Source of the DNA: an uncultured Acetatifactor sp.
Lineage (GTDB): Bacteria > Bacillota > Clostridia > Lachnospirales > Lachnospiraceae
DNA length: 64,000 bases
NCBI GenBank assembly: GCA_934402375.1
Contig: CAKRUB010000004.1
Coordinates: 1 to 64,000, forward strand
Reading direction: 5' to 3'
Shown here: positions 25,272 to 34,059 of the stretch, in pieces
Layout of the letters: each line of letters starts with the position of its first letter
Position numbering within the stretch: the first letter of the stretch is position 1
Notes under the pieces: model-generated
What the model saw: the letters and a program-made list of their open reading frames with translations, nothing else
Database searches by the model: none
Told to the model about the DNA's origin: nothing
Position numbers and translations under genes: made by a program

Positions 25272-26000
25272 ATGCTTTCAAAATTCATAAAGGTTGGCGA
25301 TAAGATTGAACTGACGGCTGTAGAGAGAGGCAGCGAGGAACTGGCGGATGCTAAGGGCAGGATGTACAAGAGTGCTGTGAATGATGTCCTTTCCGAGGAT
25401 ACGCTTGAAATCACGATGCCTATGGAAAAGACGAAGCTGATTCTGCTCCCGGTGGACAGTGAGTACGACCTTGTGTTTTATGGAGAGTCTGGACTTTATC
25501 AGTGCTTTGCCAGGATTATCGACAGATATAAGAGCAGCAATGTCTACATTCTGGTTGTGGAACTGACAAGTAATCTCAGAAAGTATCAGCGACGGGAATA
25601 TTACCGGTTCAGCTGTGCACTGGAGATGTGTGCGCGGAATCTTCAGGAGGAAGAGCTGCAGGCATTGGAGAACAGAATACCGTATTCTCTGACACCGGGA
25701 TTGCCGTTGAAGCAGAGCGTGATTGTCGATATCAGCGGGGGCGGGCTCAGATTTCTTTCGACCCAGCGATATGAACCCGACAGTATGCTGTATATCAGTT
25801 ATCATCTTTTAAAGGGGGATGAGCGGAAAAAATATGAGGTGATCGGTAAGGTACTCAGCGTCCGGGAACTGGAAAACCGTCCGGGAACGTGGGAGCACCG
25901 TGTCCAGTATTACGATATGGATGTCGAAACAAGAGAGGAGATCATCAAATATATTTTTGAAGAGGAAAGAAAGAGTCGTAGAAAGGAAAGAGGTTTATGA
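25272..26000 (+). CDS. PilZ-domain c-di-GMP receptor (YcgR/MotI-like flagellar brake)
   Basis: YcgR-type proteins bind c-di-GMP and slow or disengage the motor. The 242-residue protein has a YcgR-N-like beta domain (about 1-95) and a PilZ domain (about 98-235). The two c-di-GMP motifs are present: RRxxxR as RREYYR (about 105-110) and (D/N)xSxxG as DISGGG (about 156-161). Genetic position in the fla/che operon between flhG and cheB, overlapping cheB by ATGA, supports a motility role. A GGDEF-EAL enzyme that could set c-di-GMP is encoded at 37560-39842. Confidence 0.9.
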   Translation: MLSKFIKVGDKIELTAVERGSEELADAKGRMYKSAVNDVLSEDTLEITMPMEKTKLILLPVDSEYDLVFYGESGLYQCFARIIDRYKSSNVYILVVELTSNLRKYQRREYYRFSCALEMCARNLQEEELQALENRIPYSLTPGLPLKQSVIVDISGGGLRFLSTQRYEPDSMLYISYHLLKGDERKKYEVIGKVLSVRELENRPGTWEHRVQYYDMDVETREEIIKYIFEEERKSRRKERGL

Positions 26001-27079
26001 CACCCAAAAAAATTCTTGTTGTTGATGATTCTGCACTCATGAGAAGAGTGCTTTGTGATATAATTGATTCTGACGAAAGATTTCACGTTGTCGCCAGAGC
26101 GACAAACGGGCTGGAGGCGTTCGACCTTCTCAGCAGAAATCAGTACGATGCCGTTGTGCTGGATGTAAATATGCCGAAGATGAACGGATTGCAGCTTCTG
26201 GAGGAACTGCGGAAGTTCAAGATTCCGGCGAGAGTCATGATGGCGAGTACGGATACGCGGGAGGGAGCGAAGCTGACACTCGATGCACTGGCGCTCGGAG
26301 CTCTCGACTTCATACATAAGCCGGATACGGCGGGCGACTGCCGCGTGGATGCATTCAGGGAGGAATTTATCAGAATCCTTGATGTCGTAGCAAACAGCAA
26401 GCTCCCGGAGTTTGAGTCGGAGGAGAAGATAAGAGAGAATCAGATTATCACCTCCAAAGTTGCGGACATTGCAAAGAAGTTTTCCGCAAAGACGCCGGGC
26501 ACGAAGATTGTTGCCATCGCAAGCTCTACCGGAGGACCCAAAGCGTTGCAGGAGGTCATTCCGAGACTCCCGGCAGAACTCGATGCGCCGGTGCTGCTTG
26601 TCCAGCATATGCCGAAAGGATTTACGGCATCTCTCGCAGAAAGGCTCAATGATCTGAGCCCCATCCACGTCAAGGAGGCGGCGGAGGGAGATGAATTACA
26701 GAAGGGTACGGTCTACGTTGCAATGGGCGGTATGCACATGAATGTAAAGCGTTCCGGCGCGAAGACGGTTATCCATTATTCAGATGAGCCGACGAGGGAG
26801 GGTGTGAAGCCCAGTGCAAACTATATGTATGAATCGCTTGCAGACACTGCCTATGATAAAATCGTTTGTGTCATCATGACGGGAATGGGAGCGGACGGAA
26901 CCGAGGGCATTAAGAATCTGGAGTCAAAGAAAAAGGCACATGTGATCTCGCAGGATCAGGAGAGCTGTACGGTGTACGGTATGCCGAAGGCGGTTGCGCA
27001 GGCAGGGCTCTCGGATCAGGTGGTGCCGCTGGAGCAGATCGCACAGGAAATCATTCTGCATGTAGGCGTTAAGGCGTAA
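25997..27079 (+). CDS. cheB: Chemotaxis methylesterase/deamidase CheB
   Basis: CheB removes methyl groups from receptors during adaptation. The 360-residue protein has a receiver domain (phospho-acceptor Asp56 in VVLDVNMPKMNG) and a C-terminal methylesterase domain with the catalytic Ser in ASSTGGP, His in VQHMPKGF and Asp in GMGADG. Translation is coupled to the PilZ gene (ATGA). The partner methyltransferase CheR is not in this window. Confidence 0.96.
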   Translation: MTPKKILVVDDSALMRRVLCDIIDSDERFHVVARATNGLEAFDLLSRNQYDAVVLDVNMPKMNGLQLLEELRKFKIPARVMMASTDTREGAKLTLDALALGALDFIHKPDTAGDCRVDAFREEFIRILDVVANSKLPEFESEEKIRENQIITSKVADIAKKFSAKTPGTKIVAIASSTGGPKALQEVIPRLPAELDAPVLLVQHMPKGFTASLAERLNDLSPIHVKEAAEGDELQKGTVYVAMGGMHMNVKRSGAKTVIHYSDEPTREGVKPSANYMYESLADTAYDKIVCVIMTGMGADGTEGIKNLESKKKAHVISQDQESCTVYGMPKAVAQAGLSDQVVPLEQIAQEIILHVGVKA

Positions 27080-27144
27080 GCCTGCGTCAGGTGCGGCATA
27101 GGTGATTGAATCGTGACCAACGAAGAAAGGGATGGGAAAGAAGT

Positions 27145-29265
27145 ATGGACGTAAGTCAATATCTCGAGATCTTCCTTGATGAAACCAAGGAACATTTACA
27201 AAATCTGAACACGCGTATTCTGGAGCTGGAGGCAGACCCGGAGGCATCGGATACCATCAATGAAATTTTCCGGGCGGCACATTCGCTGAAGGGAATGGCC
27301 GGAACCATGGGATATAAGAGAATGCAGACACTGACTCATGACATGGAGAATGTGTTCTCTGAGGTGCGAAACGGGAATATCAAGGTTCAGCCGGAGATGA
27401 TAGATGTCCTTTTCCGATGCCTGGATGCGCTGGAGGAATATACAGACAATATCCAGAATACGGCGGATGAAGGTACGAATGACAACGAAGAGCTGATCCG
27501 TCAGCTGAATGATATATTGAACGGAAGCAGTGCTGCGAAGCCTGCGGAGGAGAAGAAGGCGGAGACTGCGGCTCCGGCAACGGCTGCACAGGAGACAGGC
27601 GTGGAGAAGTGGAACGACATTCCGCTGGACGACGCACAGGTCAACGTCATCAAGGAAGCGCAGAAGCAGGGCAAGAAGGTTTACGGACTGAACGTCTGCA
27701 TTCAGGAGAACTGTATCCTGAAGGCCGCAAGAGCATTCCTTGTGTTTAAGGCTGTTGAGGAGCTTTCTGAGATTATCATTTCTGTTCCCAGTGCACAGGA
27801 TGTTGAGGACGAGAAGTTTGACAGAGACTTTACCCTCATTGTACTGTCAGACGCCGAGCTTGATGCGATTATCAAGGCGGCAGAGGATGTCTCTGAGATA
27901 GAAAAGGTTACCGGAGCACCGTTTGTGCTTGAGAATAACTCACACTACAAGGCAGAGGCTGAGGGCGAGAAGGCTCCGGCGACGGAGAAGACGGCAGATA
28001 GTGCTGCTACGGCTCCGGCGGCAGTGGCTGCTTCCCAGCCGGCGGTGAAGGCGGCATCGGCGCCTGCAGCAAAGGCGAATGCAAAGAAGCAGGCTCCCGC
28101 AAAACCGGTTGTCAACCGTACTGTCCGTGTGGATATTGAAAAGCTCGATTCACTGATGAACCTTGTCAGCGAGCTTATTATTGCAAAGAATTCACTGGTG
28201 TCTGTTTCCAGTCAGGAGCAGACAAATATGAATAGTGCTTTCAATGAACAGATTGAATATCTGGAGCAGGTGACGACGAATCTGCATGAATCTGTCATGA
28301 AGGTGAGGATGGTTCCGATCGAGAGCGTTGTGAACAAGTTCCCCAGAATGATCAGAGACCTCTCAAAGAAGCTGGATAAGAAGCTTGAACTGTACATGTC
28401 AGGTGAGGAGACAGAGCTTGACAGAACCGTTGTCGATGAGATCGGAGATCCCCTGATGCATCTGTTAAGAAATTCCGCGGATCACGGCATCGAGTCCGCA
28501 GAGGTGCGTGCCCAGAGAGGAAAACCCGCGGTGGGTTCCATTTTCTTAGACGCATATCAGGACGGAAACAACGTTGTCATCGAGGTAAGAGATGACGGTA
28601 ACGGTATTGATATAGAGGCTGTCAGAGCAAAGGCAGTCGAGAGAGGAACGGTTACACCCGAACAGGCTGCCAACATGACGGAAAAGGAGATCATCAATCT
28701 TCTGTTCCTGCCGAGCTTCTCGACGGCAAAGCAGGTTACGGATGTCTCCGGGCGTGGTGTCGGACTGGACGTGGTACGTTCCAAGATCGAATCCCTGAGC
28801 GGTGAGGTTGAAGTGAAATCCAAGCTGGGAGAGGGCAGTACATGGACGATCAGACTGCCTCTGACACTGGCGATTATTCAGGCGCTTATGGTTATTGTCG
28901 GTGATGAGAAGTATGCAATCTCACTTGGCTCCATCCAGACACTGGAGGATATTTCTCCTGCGGACATCAAGCTGGTACAGAATAAAGAAGTGATCAATCT
29001 GCGCGGTCAGGTAATTCCGCTGATCAGACTGAACAAGGTACTCGACATTGAGAGCAAGAAGTCGAAGGACGAGAATCTGATTGTTGTCATTGTCAAGAAG
29101 GGTGACAGAATGGCAGGACTTGTCATTGATGAGCTGATCGGACAGCAGGAGATCGTTATCAAATCGCTCGGCAAATATATCAAGCAGTGCAAGTTTATCA
29201 GCGGCGCAACGATTCTCGGAGACGGCGAGATCGCACTGATTCTCGATGCAAATGCACTGATTTAG
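27145..29265 (+). CDS. cheA: Chemotaxis histidine kinase CheA
   Basis: CheA autophosphorylates in response to receptors and passes phosphate to CheY and CheB. The 706-residue protein has P1 with phospho-His46 (FRAAHSLKGMAGTMGY), a CheY-docking P2-like region (about 165-260), an Ala/Pro/Lys linker (about 270-330), the P3 dimerisation helices (LDSLMNLVSELIIAKNSLV), the P4 kinase domain (LLRNSADHGIES; VRDDGNGID; GRGVGLDVV) and a P5 CheW-like domain. ATG 27145 follows AAAGGGATGGGAAAG; the open frame begins earlier at 27106 without a good ribosome site. Confidence 0.97.
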   Translation: MDVSQYLEIFLDETKEHLQNLNTRILELEADPEASDTINEIFRAAHSLKGMAGTMGYKRMQTLTHDMENVFSEVRNGNIKVQPEMIDVLFRCLDALEEYTDNIQNTADEGTNDNEELIRQLNDILNGSSAAKPAEEKKAETAAPATAAQETGVEKWNDIPLDDAQVNVIKEAQKQGKKVYGLNVCIQENCILKAARAFLVFKAVEELSEIIISVPSAQDVEDEKFDRDFTLIVLSDAELDAIIKAAEDVSEIEKVTGAPFVLENNSHYKAEAEGEKAPATEKTADSAATAPAAVAASQPAVKAASAPAAKANAKKQAPAKPVVNRTVRVDIEKLDSLMNLVSELIIAKNSLVSVSSQEQTNMNSAFNEQIEYLEQVTTNLHESVMKVRMVPIESVVNKFPRMIRDLSKKLDKKLELYMSGEETELDRTVVDEIGDPLMHLLRNSADHGIESAEVRAQRGKPAVGSIFLDAYQDGNNVVIEVRDDGNGIDIEAVRAKAVERGTVTPEQAANMTEKEIINLLFLPSFSTAKQVTDVSGRGVGLDVVRSKIESLSGEVEVKSKLGEGSTWTIRLPLTLAIIQALMVIVGDEKYAISLGSIQTLEDISPADIKLVQNKEVINLRGQVIPLIRLNKVLDIESKKSKDENLIVVIVKKGDRMAGLVIDELIGQQEIVIKSLGKYIKQCKFISGATILGDGEIALILDANALI

Positions 29266-29284
29266 AAAGGGGATGCAGATCAAT

Positions 29285-29773
29285 ATGGAACTCAGTTTGA
29301 ATACAGAAAATAATTTGGCGGCGGAAGAAGAAAAGAGTGTTCTGGAAACGACGCAGTTCATCGTCATCAGGCTCGGCGGAGAGCAGTACGGAATTGACAT
29401 CTGCAATATTGATAACATTGTCAGAATGCAGCCCATTACAAGAATCCCCAAGATGCCTTCCTATCTGAAGGGTGTGATTAATATGCGTGGCGAGGTGATC
29501 CCGGTGATCAGCATGCGCCGCAAGATGGGACTTGAGGATGACGAGATAACAAAGTCGACGAGAATCATTGTACTGAAGCTCGAGCAGGAGGGCAATGTCG
29601 GCTTTCTGGTAGATGAGGTAAAGGAAGTAGTGACGCTGGACTCAAGCAAGATTGAGAAGATTACCTATAATTCAAAAGAGGATAAGACAAGCCTCATCAA
29701 TGCTGTCGGAAAGCATAACGGTGAGCTGATTTCCCTGTTTGATCTGAGCACGATCAGCCTGGAGGGGAACTAG
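29285..29773 (+). CDS. cheW: Chemotaxis coupling protein CheW
   Basis: CheW links chemoreceptors to CheA. The 162-residue protein is one CheW domain (FIVIRLGGEQYGIDICNID; PITRIPKMPSYLKGVINMR; GEVIPVISMR; GFLVDEVKEVV). The start is ambiguous. ATG 29273 directly abuts the AAAGGGG site, while ATG 29285 is 12 bases from it; neither spacing is ideal. I use 29285, and the choice changes the protein by only four residues outside the domain. The gene follows cheA by 19 bases. Confidence 0.94.
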   Translation: MELSLNTENNLAAEEEKSVLETTQFIVIRLGGEQYGIDICNIDNIVRMQPITRIPKMPSYLKGVINMRGEVIPVISMRRKMGLEDDEITKSTRIIVLKLEQEGNVGFLVDEVKEVVTLDSSKIEKITYNSKEDKTSLINAVGKHNGELISLFDLSTISLEGN

Positions 29774-29797
29774 GGATTAGAAAAAGGAGATAAATCC

Positions 29798-30421
29798 ATG
29801 GAAGACATGAGCCTTGAGCAGGTTACTGAGAGTTATTATGATGTCTTGAAGGAAATCGGAAATATCGGCGCGGGAAATGCAATGACAGCGCTGGCTCAGA
29901 TGCTACAGAGCAAAGTGGATATGCGGGTTCCTCAGGTTAAGCTGCTTAACTTTTCCGAGGTTGGCGAAATCATGGGCGGCGAGGAACAGATCATGGCAGG
30001 TGTGCTTCTCGGCGTAGAGGGCGACATCACCGGCAGTATGATGTTCATGGTTGAGGAGAGCAGCGCAAGGCATCTGATCCAGAAGATTACGATGGGGATG
30101 CTGCCAGAGGGCGCTGAGTTTGAGGAGATGGGGCTGTCTGCCATGAAAGAGATGGGCAATATTATCACGGGCGCCTATCTGAATGCACTTTCCACACTGA
30201 CGAACCTTAAGATTTTCCCGACACCGCCTGCACTGACGGTAGATATGGCAGGGGCGATTCTGAGTGTCCCGGCAATTCAGTTTGGTATTTACGGAGATAA
30301 AATTCTGCTGATTCAGTCCCAGTTCTATGATGAAGTGGAACTGGATGGATACTTTATTTTGATTCCGGATATGGAGTCCTATTCAAAGATTCTGACAGCC
30401 CTGGGGCTGCCTGTTGCGTAA
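29798..30421 (+). CDS. cheC: CheY-P phosphatase CheC
   Basis: CheC dephosphorylates CheY-P and, bound to CheD, feeds back on receptor adaptation. The 207-residue protein contains both catalytic sites of the family: LKEIGNIGAGNAMTALAQML with Pro about 22 residues after the Asn, and MKEMGNIITGAYLNALSTL with Pro likewise. It lies next to cheD, its known partner. The AAAAGGAG site is nine bases before the ATG. With FliY this gives the cell two CheY-P phosphatases. Confidence 0.95.
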   Translation: MEDMSLEQVTESYYDVLKEIGNIGAGNAMTALAQMLQSKVDMRVPQVKLLNFSEVGEIMGGEEQIMAGVLLGVEGDITGSMMFMVEESSARHLIQKITMGMLPEGAEFEEMGLSAMKEMGNIITGAYLNALSTLTNLKIFPTPPALTVDMAGAILSVPAIQFGIYGDKILLIQSQFYDEVELDGYFILIPDMESYSKILTALGLPVA

Positions 30422-30460
30422 AAAGGGATTGAGGATCAGAGAAACGAGATATGGTGGAAT

Positions 30461-30952
30461 ATGAGTGAAATTATTAAAGTAGGAATGGCAGATCTGAAAA
30501 CCTGTGTAAGCCCCGATGGAGTGACAACTCTGGGGCTTGGTTCGTGTGTCGGAATTGCTATTCGTGATCCGATGACGAAGATTGGCGGTCTGGCACATAT
30601 CATGCTTCCGGACAGCACGGCGATGAGGAACGGGCAGCAGAATATTGCCAAATTTGCGGATACAGGTATTGAGGAGCTTGTTCGCCAGATGGAGAAACTC
30701 GGGGCGAAGCGCATACGAATGGTTGCCAAGATCGCCGGCGGAGCGACAATGTTTGCCTTTCAGGGGAGCAATGCCGGAGTCGGACAGGTCGGGGATAGAA
30801 ATGTGGAAGCCACCAAGGCGAAGCTGAAAGAGATGAAGATTCCGATCCTTGCGGAGGACACAGGGGCGAATTATGGACGCACTGTAATTTTCTATCCCGA
30901 GACCGGCGAGTTTCATATCCGCGCGGTTGGCAAGGCGGAGACGATTATCTGA
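30461..30952 (+). CDS. cheD: Chemoreceptor glutamine deamidase CheD
   Basis: CheD deamidates receptor glutamines and interacts with CheC. The 163-residue protein has the catalytic Cys in LGLGSCVGIAIRDP (about 25-38), the His in GGLAHIMLPDS (about 42-52) and the Gly-rich part AKIAGGATMF. Other conserved positions follow (IPILAEDTGANYGRTVIF). The start is ATG 30461 after a GGTGG site. The cheC-cheD pair is the standard order. Confidence 0.95.
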   Translation: MSEIIKVGMADLKTCVSPDGVTTLGLGSCVGIAIRDPMTKIGGLAHIMLPDSTAMRNGQQNIAKFADTGIEELVRQMEKLGAKRIRMVAKIAGGATMFAFQGSNAGVGQVGDRNVEATKAKLKEMKIPILAEDTGANYGRTVIFYPETGEFHIRAVGKAETII

Positions 30953-30968
30953 CAAGGGGAAGACAGAT

Positions 30969-31256
30969 ATGAACAGAAGAAATTTACCGTTGGTATTGAT
31001 GCTTCTGGCAGGGGCGGTTACCTGCATCATCACCTTCATACAAGACTATGCAATGACGAAGAGACTTGTGATTCTGCTTGCAGTGCTTGTACTTTTTTAT
31101 CTGCTTGGCTGCATTCTGGTCTGGACATTGAATTTCTTTGACCATCAGAATGAAGAAAAACGCAAGAGTGAGGGTGAGGTCATAGAAAAAGAGGCTTCGG
31201 CGGAGGACGGAGAACAGAGCAACGGGGAGAACAATCCGGGCAAGGAGGAAACATAA
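30969..31256 (+). CDS. Small two-TM protein of the fla/che operon
   Basis: I do not recognise a named family. The 95-residue protein has a short basic N-terminus (MNRRN), two TM helices (about 6-22 and 29-50) and a long hydrophilic tail (51-95) rich in Glu, Lys, Asn and Gly. The tail should be cytoplasmic if the basic N-terminus is inside. ATG 30969 has GGGGAAG upstream. It lies between cheD and the sigma-28 gene, with 16- and 26-base gaps, so it is surely co-transcribed. A role in motor or receptor function is only inferred from position. Confidence 0.7.
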   Translation: MNRRNLPLVLMLLAGAVTCIITFIQDYAMTKRLVILLAVLVLFYLLGCILVWTLNFFDHQNEEKRKSEGEVIEKEASAEDGEQSNGENNPGKEET

Positions 31257-31282
31257 GATAGACGAAAGGGGCGGCAGGTTTC

Positions 31283-32056
31283 ATGGATGAGGCAGGCAGA
31301 AAGAGACTTCTGGAAGAGTATTCCAGAACGAGATCACCGGAAACCAGAGAAAAGATTATACTGGAATATGCTCCTCTTGTAAAGGTTGTCGCGGGACGTC
31401 TTGGCATGTATCTCGGCTATAATGTGGAGTACGAGGATCTTGTAAGCTATGGTATCTTCGGTCTGATAGATGCCATAGACAAATTTGATTGTCTGAAGGA
31501 TGTAAAGTTTGAAACATATGCAAGTCTGAGAATCAGGGGAGCGATTCTGGATCAGATCCGGAAGATGGACTGGATTCCGCGAACAATCAGACAGAAACAA
31601 AAGAAAATAGAGAACGTAATGCGGGAGGTAGAGCAGAGCACAGGACATGCGGCATCTGATGAGGAGATCGCAGTCGGACTTGGCATTTCGGGGGAAGAAT
31701 ATCTGGAATGGCAGTCCCAGATGAAGATTACAGGGGTTGTCTCGCTGAATGAGTACATGGAGCAGGGGAGCGACGTGGCTCAGGATTTCAACCGCCATAC
31801 CACATCACGTTTTGAGGCGCCTGAGGAGTGTGTGGAGAAGGAAGAGCTGGCAAAGGTGCTGGGCGAAGCTTTACAGCTGCTCACGGAAAAGGAGCAAAAA
31901 GTCATTACACTCTACTATTACGAAGATCTGACACTGAAGGAGATCAGTAATATCCTTGAGGTGTCGGAGTCGAGAATTTCACAGCTACATACCAGAGCAT
32001 TACAGAAAATGAAGAAAAAAATGGGGAACTACATGGGAATTTTGACAGACAACTGA
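31283..32056 (+). CDS. fliA: Flagellar sigma factor sigma-28 (SigD/FliA)
   Basis: This sigma-70-family factor directs late flagellar and chemotaxis genes. The 257-residue protein has region 2 (YEDLVSYGIFGLIDAIDKF, then KFETYASLRIRGAILDQIR), region 3 (RQKQKKIENVMREVEQ; HAASDEEIAVGLGIS) and region 4 (LTEKEQKVITLYYYEDLTL; LEVSESRISQLHTRALQKM). The RxRGAILDQIRKMDWIPR part separates it from general-stress and sporulation sigmas. Its position at the end of the fla/che operon matches Bacillus. The anti-sigma factor FlgM is not seen here. A candidate target promoter lies at 7642-7668. Confidence 0.96.
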   Translation: MDEAGRKRLLEEYSRTRSPETREKIILEYAPLVKVVAGRLGMYLGYNVEYEDLVSYGIFGLIDAIDKFDCLKDVKFETYASLRIRGAILDQIRKMDWIPRTIRQKQKKIENVMREVEQSTGHAASDEEIAVGLGISGEEYLEWQSQMKITGVVSLNEYMEQGSDVAQDFNRHTTSRFEAPEECVEKEELAKVLGEALQLLTEKEQKVITLYYYEDLTLKEISNILEVSESRISQLHTRALQKMKKKMGNYMGILTDN

Positions 32057-32080
32057 CGACGTGTTGATGGAGAAACGACT

Positions 32081-33673
32081 ATGCGGAATAGTTATTTTCA
32101 ATTGGTAAATTGTGAGTCGGGATATGGACTCAAGGTATATCCGGCGCTCGGAGCGGGGGAGGAAATTCAGGTTCAGGAGATTCTGGATTATCTGGATGGC
32201 TTTGGAATTGCCTATGACAGAAACAGACTGGAGATGTTTCTGATGGATGTGGATAGCGAGACAGAGATATGCGGTATCGGCAAGGGGCAGTGCCCTGGTT
32301 ATCCCGAGTCCTATCATCTGGATATTTCAGCGGACGGAATGCTGGTTACAGTGCGGTTCATTCCGCCTACAGAGACCGGTGCAAGGCTGAACTATAATGA
32401 CTTTCTGCGTGATCTCAGACTTCGGAATATTGTTTACGGAATACAGACAGAGGAGATACAGAAGCATTTTCAGTCCGCTGGGATGTATTGTACGGACATT
32501 ATCCTCGCAAAAGGAAAGGAACCCGTTGCGGGGGTGGATGCCAGTATCGAATACTTTTTTAACACGGAGGAGCACCGCAGACCGGCAGTGCGTGAGGACG
32601 GAAGCGTAGATTTTTATAAGCTGACGACGATCAACCAGTGCCGCAAGGGGGATGCACTGGCGAGGATTATTCCTGAGGTGCCCGGAATCGACGGCAGTGA
32701 TGTGTTCGGGAAGAGTATCAAGGCGAAAGAGCCGAAGCATGCCATATTGAAATTCGGCAGGAATATTTCCCTTTCCGAGGATCGACGAACGATCTACACG
32801 ATGGTTGACGGACATGTCACGCTGCTGGAAGACAAGGTTTTCGTATCCGATGTCTATGTCGTTAAGAATGTCGATGTCTCTACCGGCAATCTGGAATATG
32901 AGGGCAGCATCCAGATCGAAGGCAATGTCGCGGCGGGTTTTGAGGTCAAAGCGGGCGGAAACGTCATTGTAGACGGATTAGTCGAGAGCGCAAAGATTGT
33001 TGCCGGTGGAAAGATTATCATTGGAAAAGGGATGAACGGATCGTCTGAGGGAATTTTAAGGGCAGGCGGAGATGTTATTGTAAAATTTCTGGAGAATGCC
33101 CGCGTGGTGACGGGCGGCTATCTCCACACGGAGGCGATTCTGCACAGCTATGTGTCTGCAGGAACAGAGGTTGTTGTGGAGGGAAAGCGAGGACTGATCG
33201 TCGGAGGGCATATTCAGGCAGCCCAGAGGATCGAAGCCAGAAATATCGGTGCCAGCATGGGAGCACAGACAATTCTTGAAGTGGGCGCCAATCCTTTTAT
33301 CAAGGAGCAGTATAACCGTGTCGAGAAGGCTGTCGCAGAGGTGTCCAGGGTGCTTCAGAATGCGGAGACCGTCGCAAAGACATTTCGGGAGAAGCAGACG
33401 CAGGCACAGTATACGGCATCACAGCTGCTTTATATCAACAATACCGTTGAGACGGTGAAACAGAAATCTGCGGAGCTGGCACAGCTCAAAAACCGGCTCG
33501 AAAAGTTGCGCCGTATGATGGAGATCCAGAAGGCGGCGGAGGTCGTGGTCAACAACGAGATGTTCCCGGGGACGACGATCATCATAGGAGAAGCGGCACG
33601 GACGATCCAGACAAGCTATCATTACTGTAAGTTTATCAAGGAGCAGGGCGAGGTTAAAATGGCTGCTCTGTAA
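32081..33673 (+). CDS. FapA family protein (DUF342)
   Basis: The 530-residue protein has an N-terminal regulatory-like part (about 1-160), a right-handed beta-helix made of short Gly/Val turns (about 220-395; VDVSTGNLEYEGSIQIEGN, then GFEVKAGGNVIVDGLVES and VVVEGKRGLIVGGHIQAA) and a C-terminal coiled coil (about 410-480). This is the FapA/DUF342 arrangement. Such proteins are common near fliA or che genes and are related to the polymer-forming FapA of Vibrio, but no enzyme activity is known. It follows the sigma-28 gene by 24 bases. Confidence 0.85.
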   Translation: MRNSYFQLVNCESGYGLKVYPALGAGEEIQVQEILDYLDGFGIAYDRNRLEMFLMDVDSETEICGIGKGQCPGYPESYHLDISADGMLVTVRFIPPTETGARLNYNDFLRDLRLRNIVYGIQTEEIQKHFQSAGMYCTDIILAKGKEPVAGVDASIEYFFNTEEHRRPAVREDGSVDFYKLTTINQCRKGDALARIIPEVPGIDGSDVFGKSIKAKEPKHAILKFGRNISLSEDRRTIYTMVDGHVTLLEDKVFVSDVYVVKNVDVSTGNLEYEGSIQIEGNVAAGFEVKAGGNVIVDGLVESAKIVAGGKIIIGKGMNGSSEGILRAGGDVIVKFLENARVVTGGYLHTEAILHSYVSAGTEVVVEGKRGLIVGGHIQAAQRIEARNIGASMGAQTILEVGANPFIKEQYNRVEKAVAEVSRVLQNAETVAKTFREKQTQAQYTASQLLYINNTVETVKQKSAELAQLKNRLEKLRRMMEIQKAAEVVVNNEMFPGTTIIIGEAARTIQTSYHYCKFIKEQGEVKMAAL

Positions 33674-33696
33674 TCCGCAGGAAAGAAGGAACAGAT

Positions 33697-34014
33697 ATGG
33701 CATTCGGATCAATAGAACTGACAACAATATCAAGGGCACAGGACTATTCCACGATAAAGCAGAATGAGGACAATAAGGCGCAGATTGATCAGGGAAACGG
33801 CATGATGCAGGTTCAGAAGCATGAACAGCAGCAGACAAAGGAAGTGCACAGAAGTGATGATGCACAGTGGCATGAAAAGAAGCCGGATGCGCGTGAAAAG
33901 GGGAACGGAGAGTATAACGGCGACGGCGGAAGGCGGCGCAACAGGAATTCAGGAGAACAAGTGGTAACGAAAGGGAAAAACGGCGTACAGCGAGGGTTTG
34001 ACATTAAAATCTGA
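33697..34014 (+). CDS. Small hydrophilic protein of the fla/che operon
   Basis: I do not recognise a family with a known function. The 105-residue protein has no TM helix or signal peptide. It is rich in Gln, Asn, Lys, Asp and Gly, is probably disordered in the middle (about 30-85), and ends in a conserved-looking basic stretch (KGKNGVQRGFDIKI). The gene has a clear AAAGAAGGAA ribosome site and sits between the FapA-like gene and a SwrB-like gene. It could be an exported or chaperone-like flagellar accessory, which is speculation. Confidence 0.65.
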   Translation: MAFGSIELTTISRAQDYSTIKQNEDNKAQIDQGNGMMQVQKHEQQQTKEVHRSDDAQWHEKKPDAREKGNGEYNGDGGRRRNRNSGEQVVTKGKNGVQRGFDIKI

Positions 34015-34059
34015 GGAAGGTAATTCCGCTGATGAATATGCCGGAGAAGGAACACGGAA

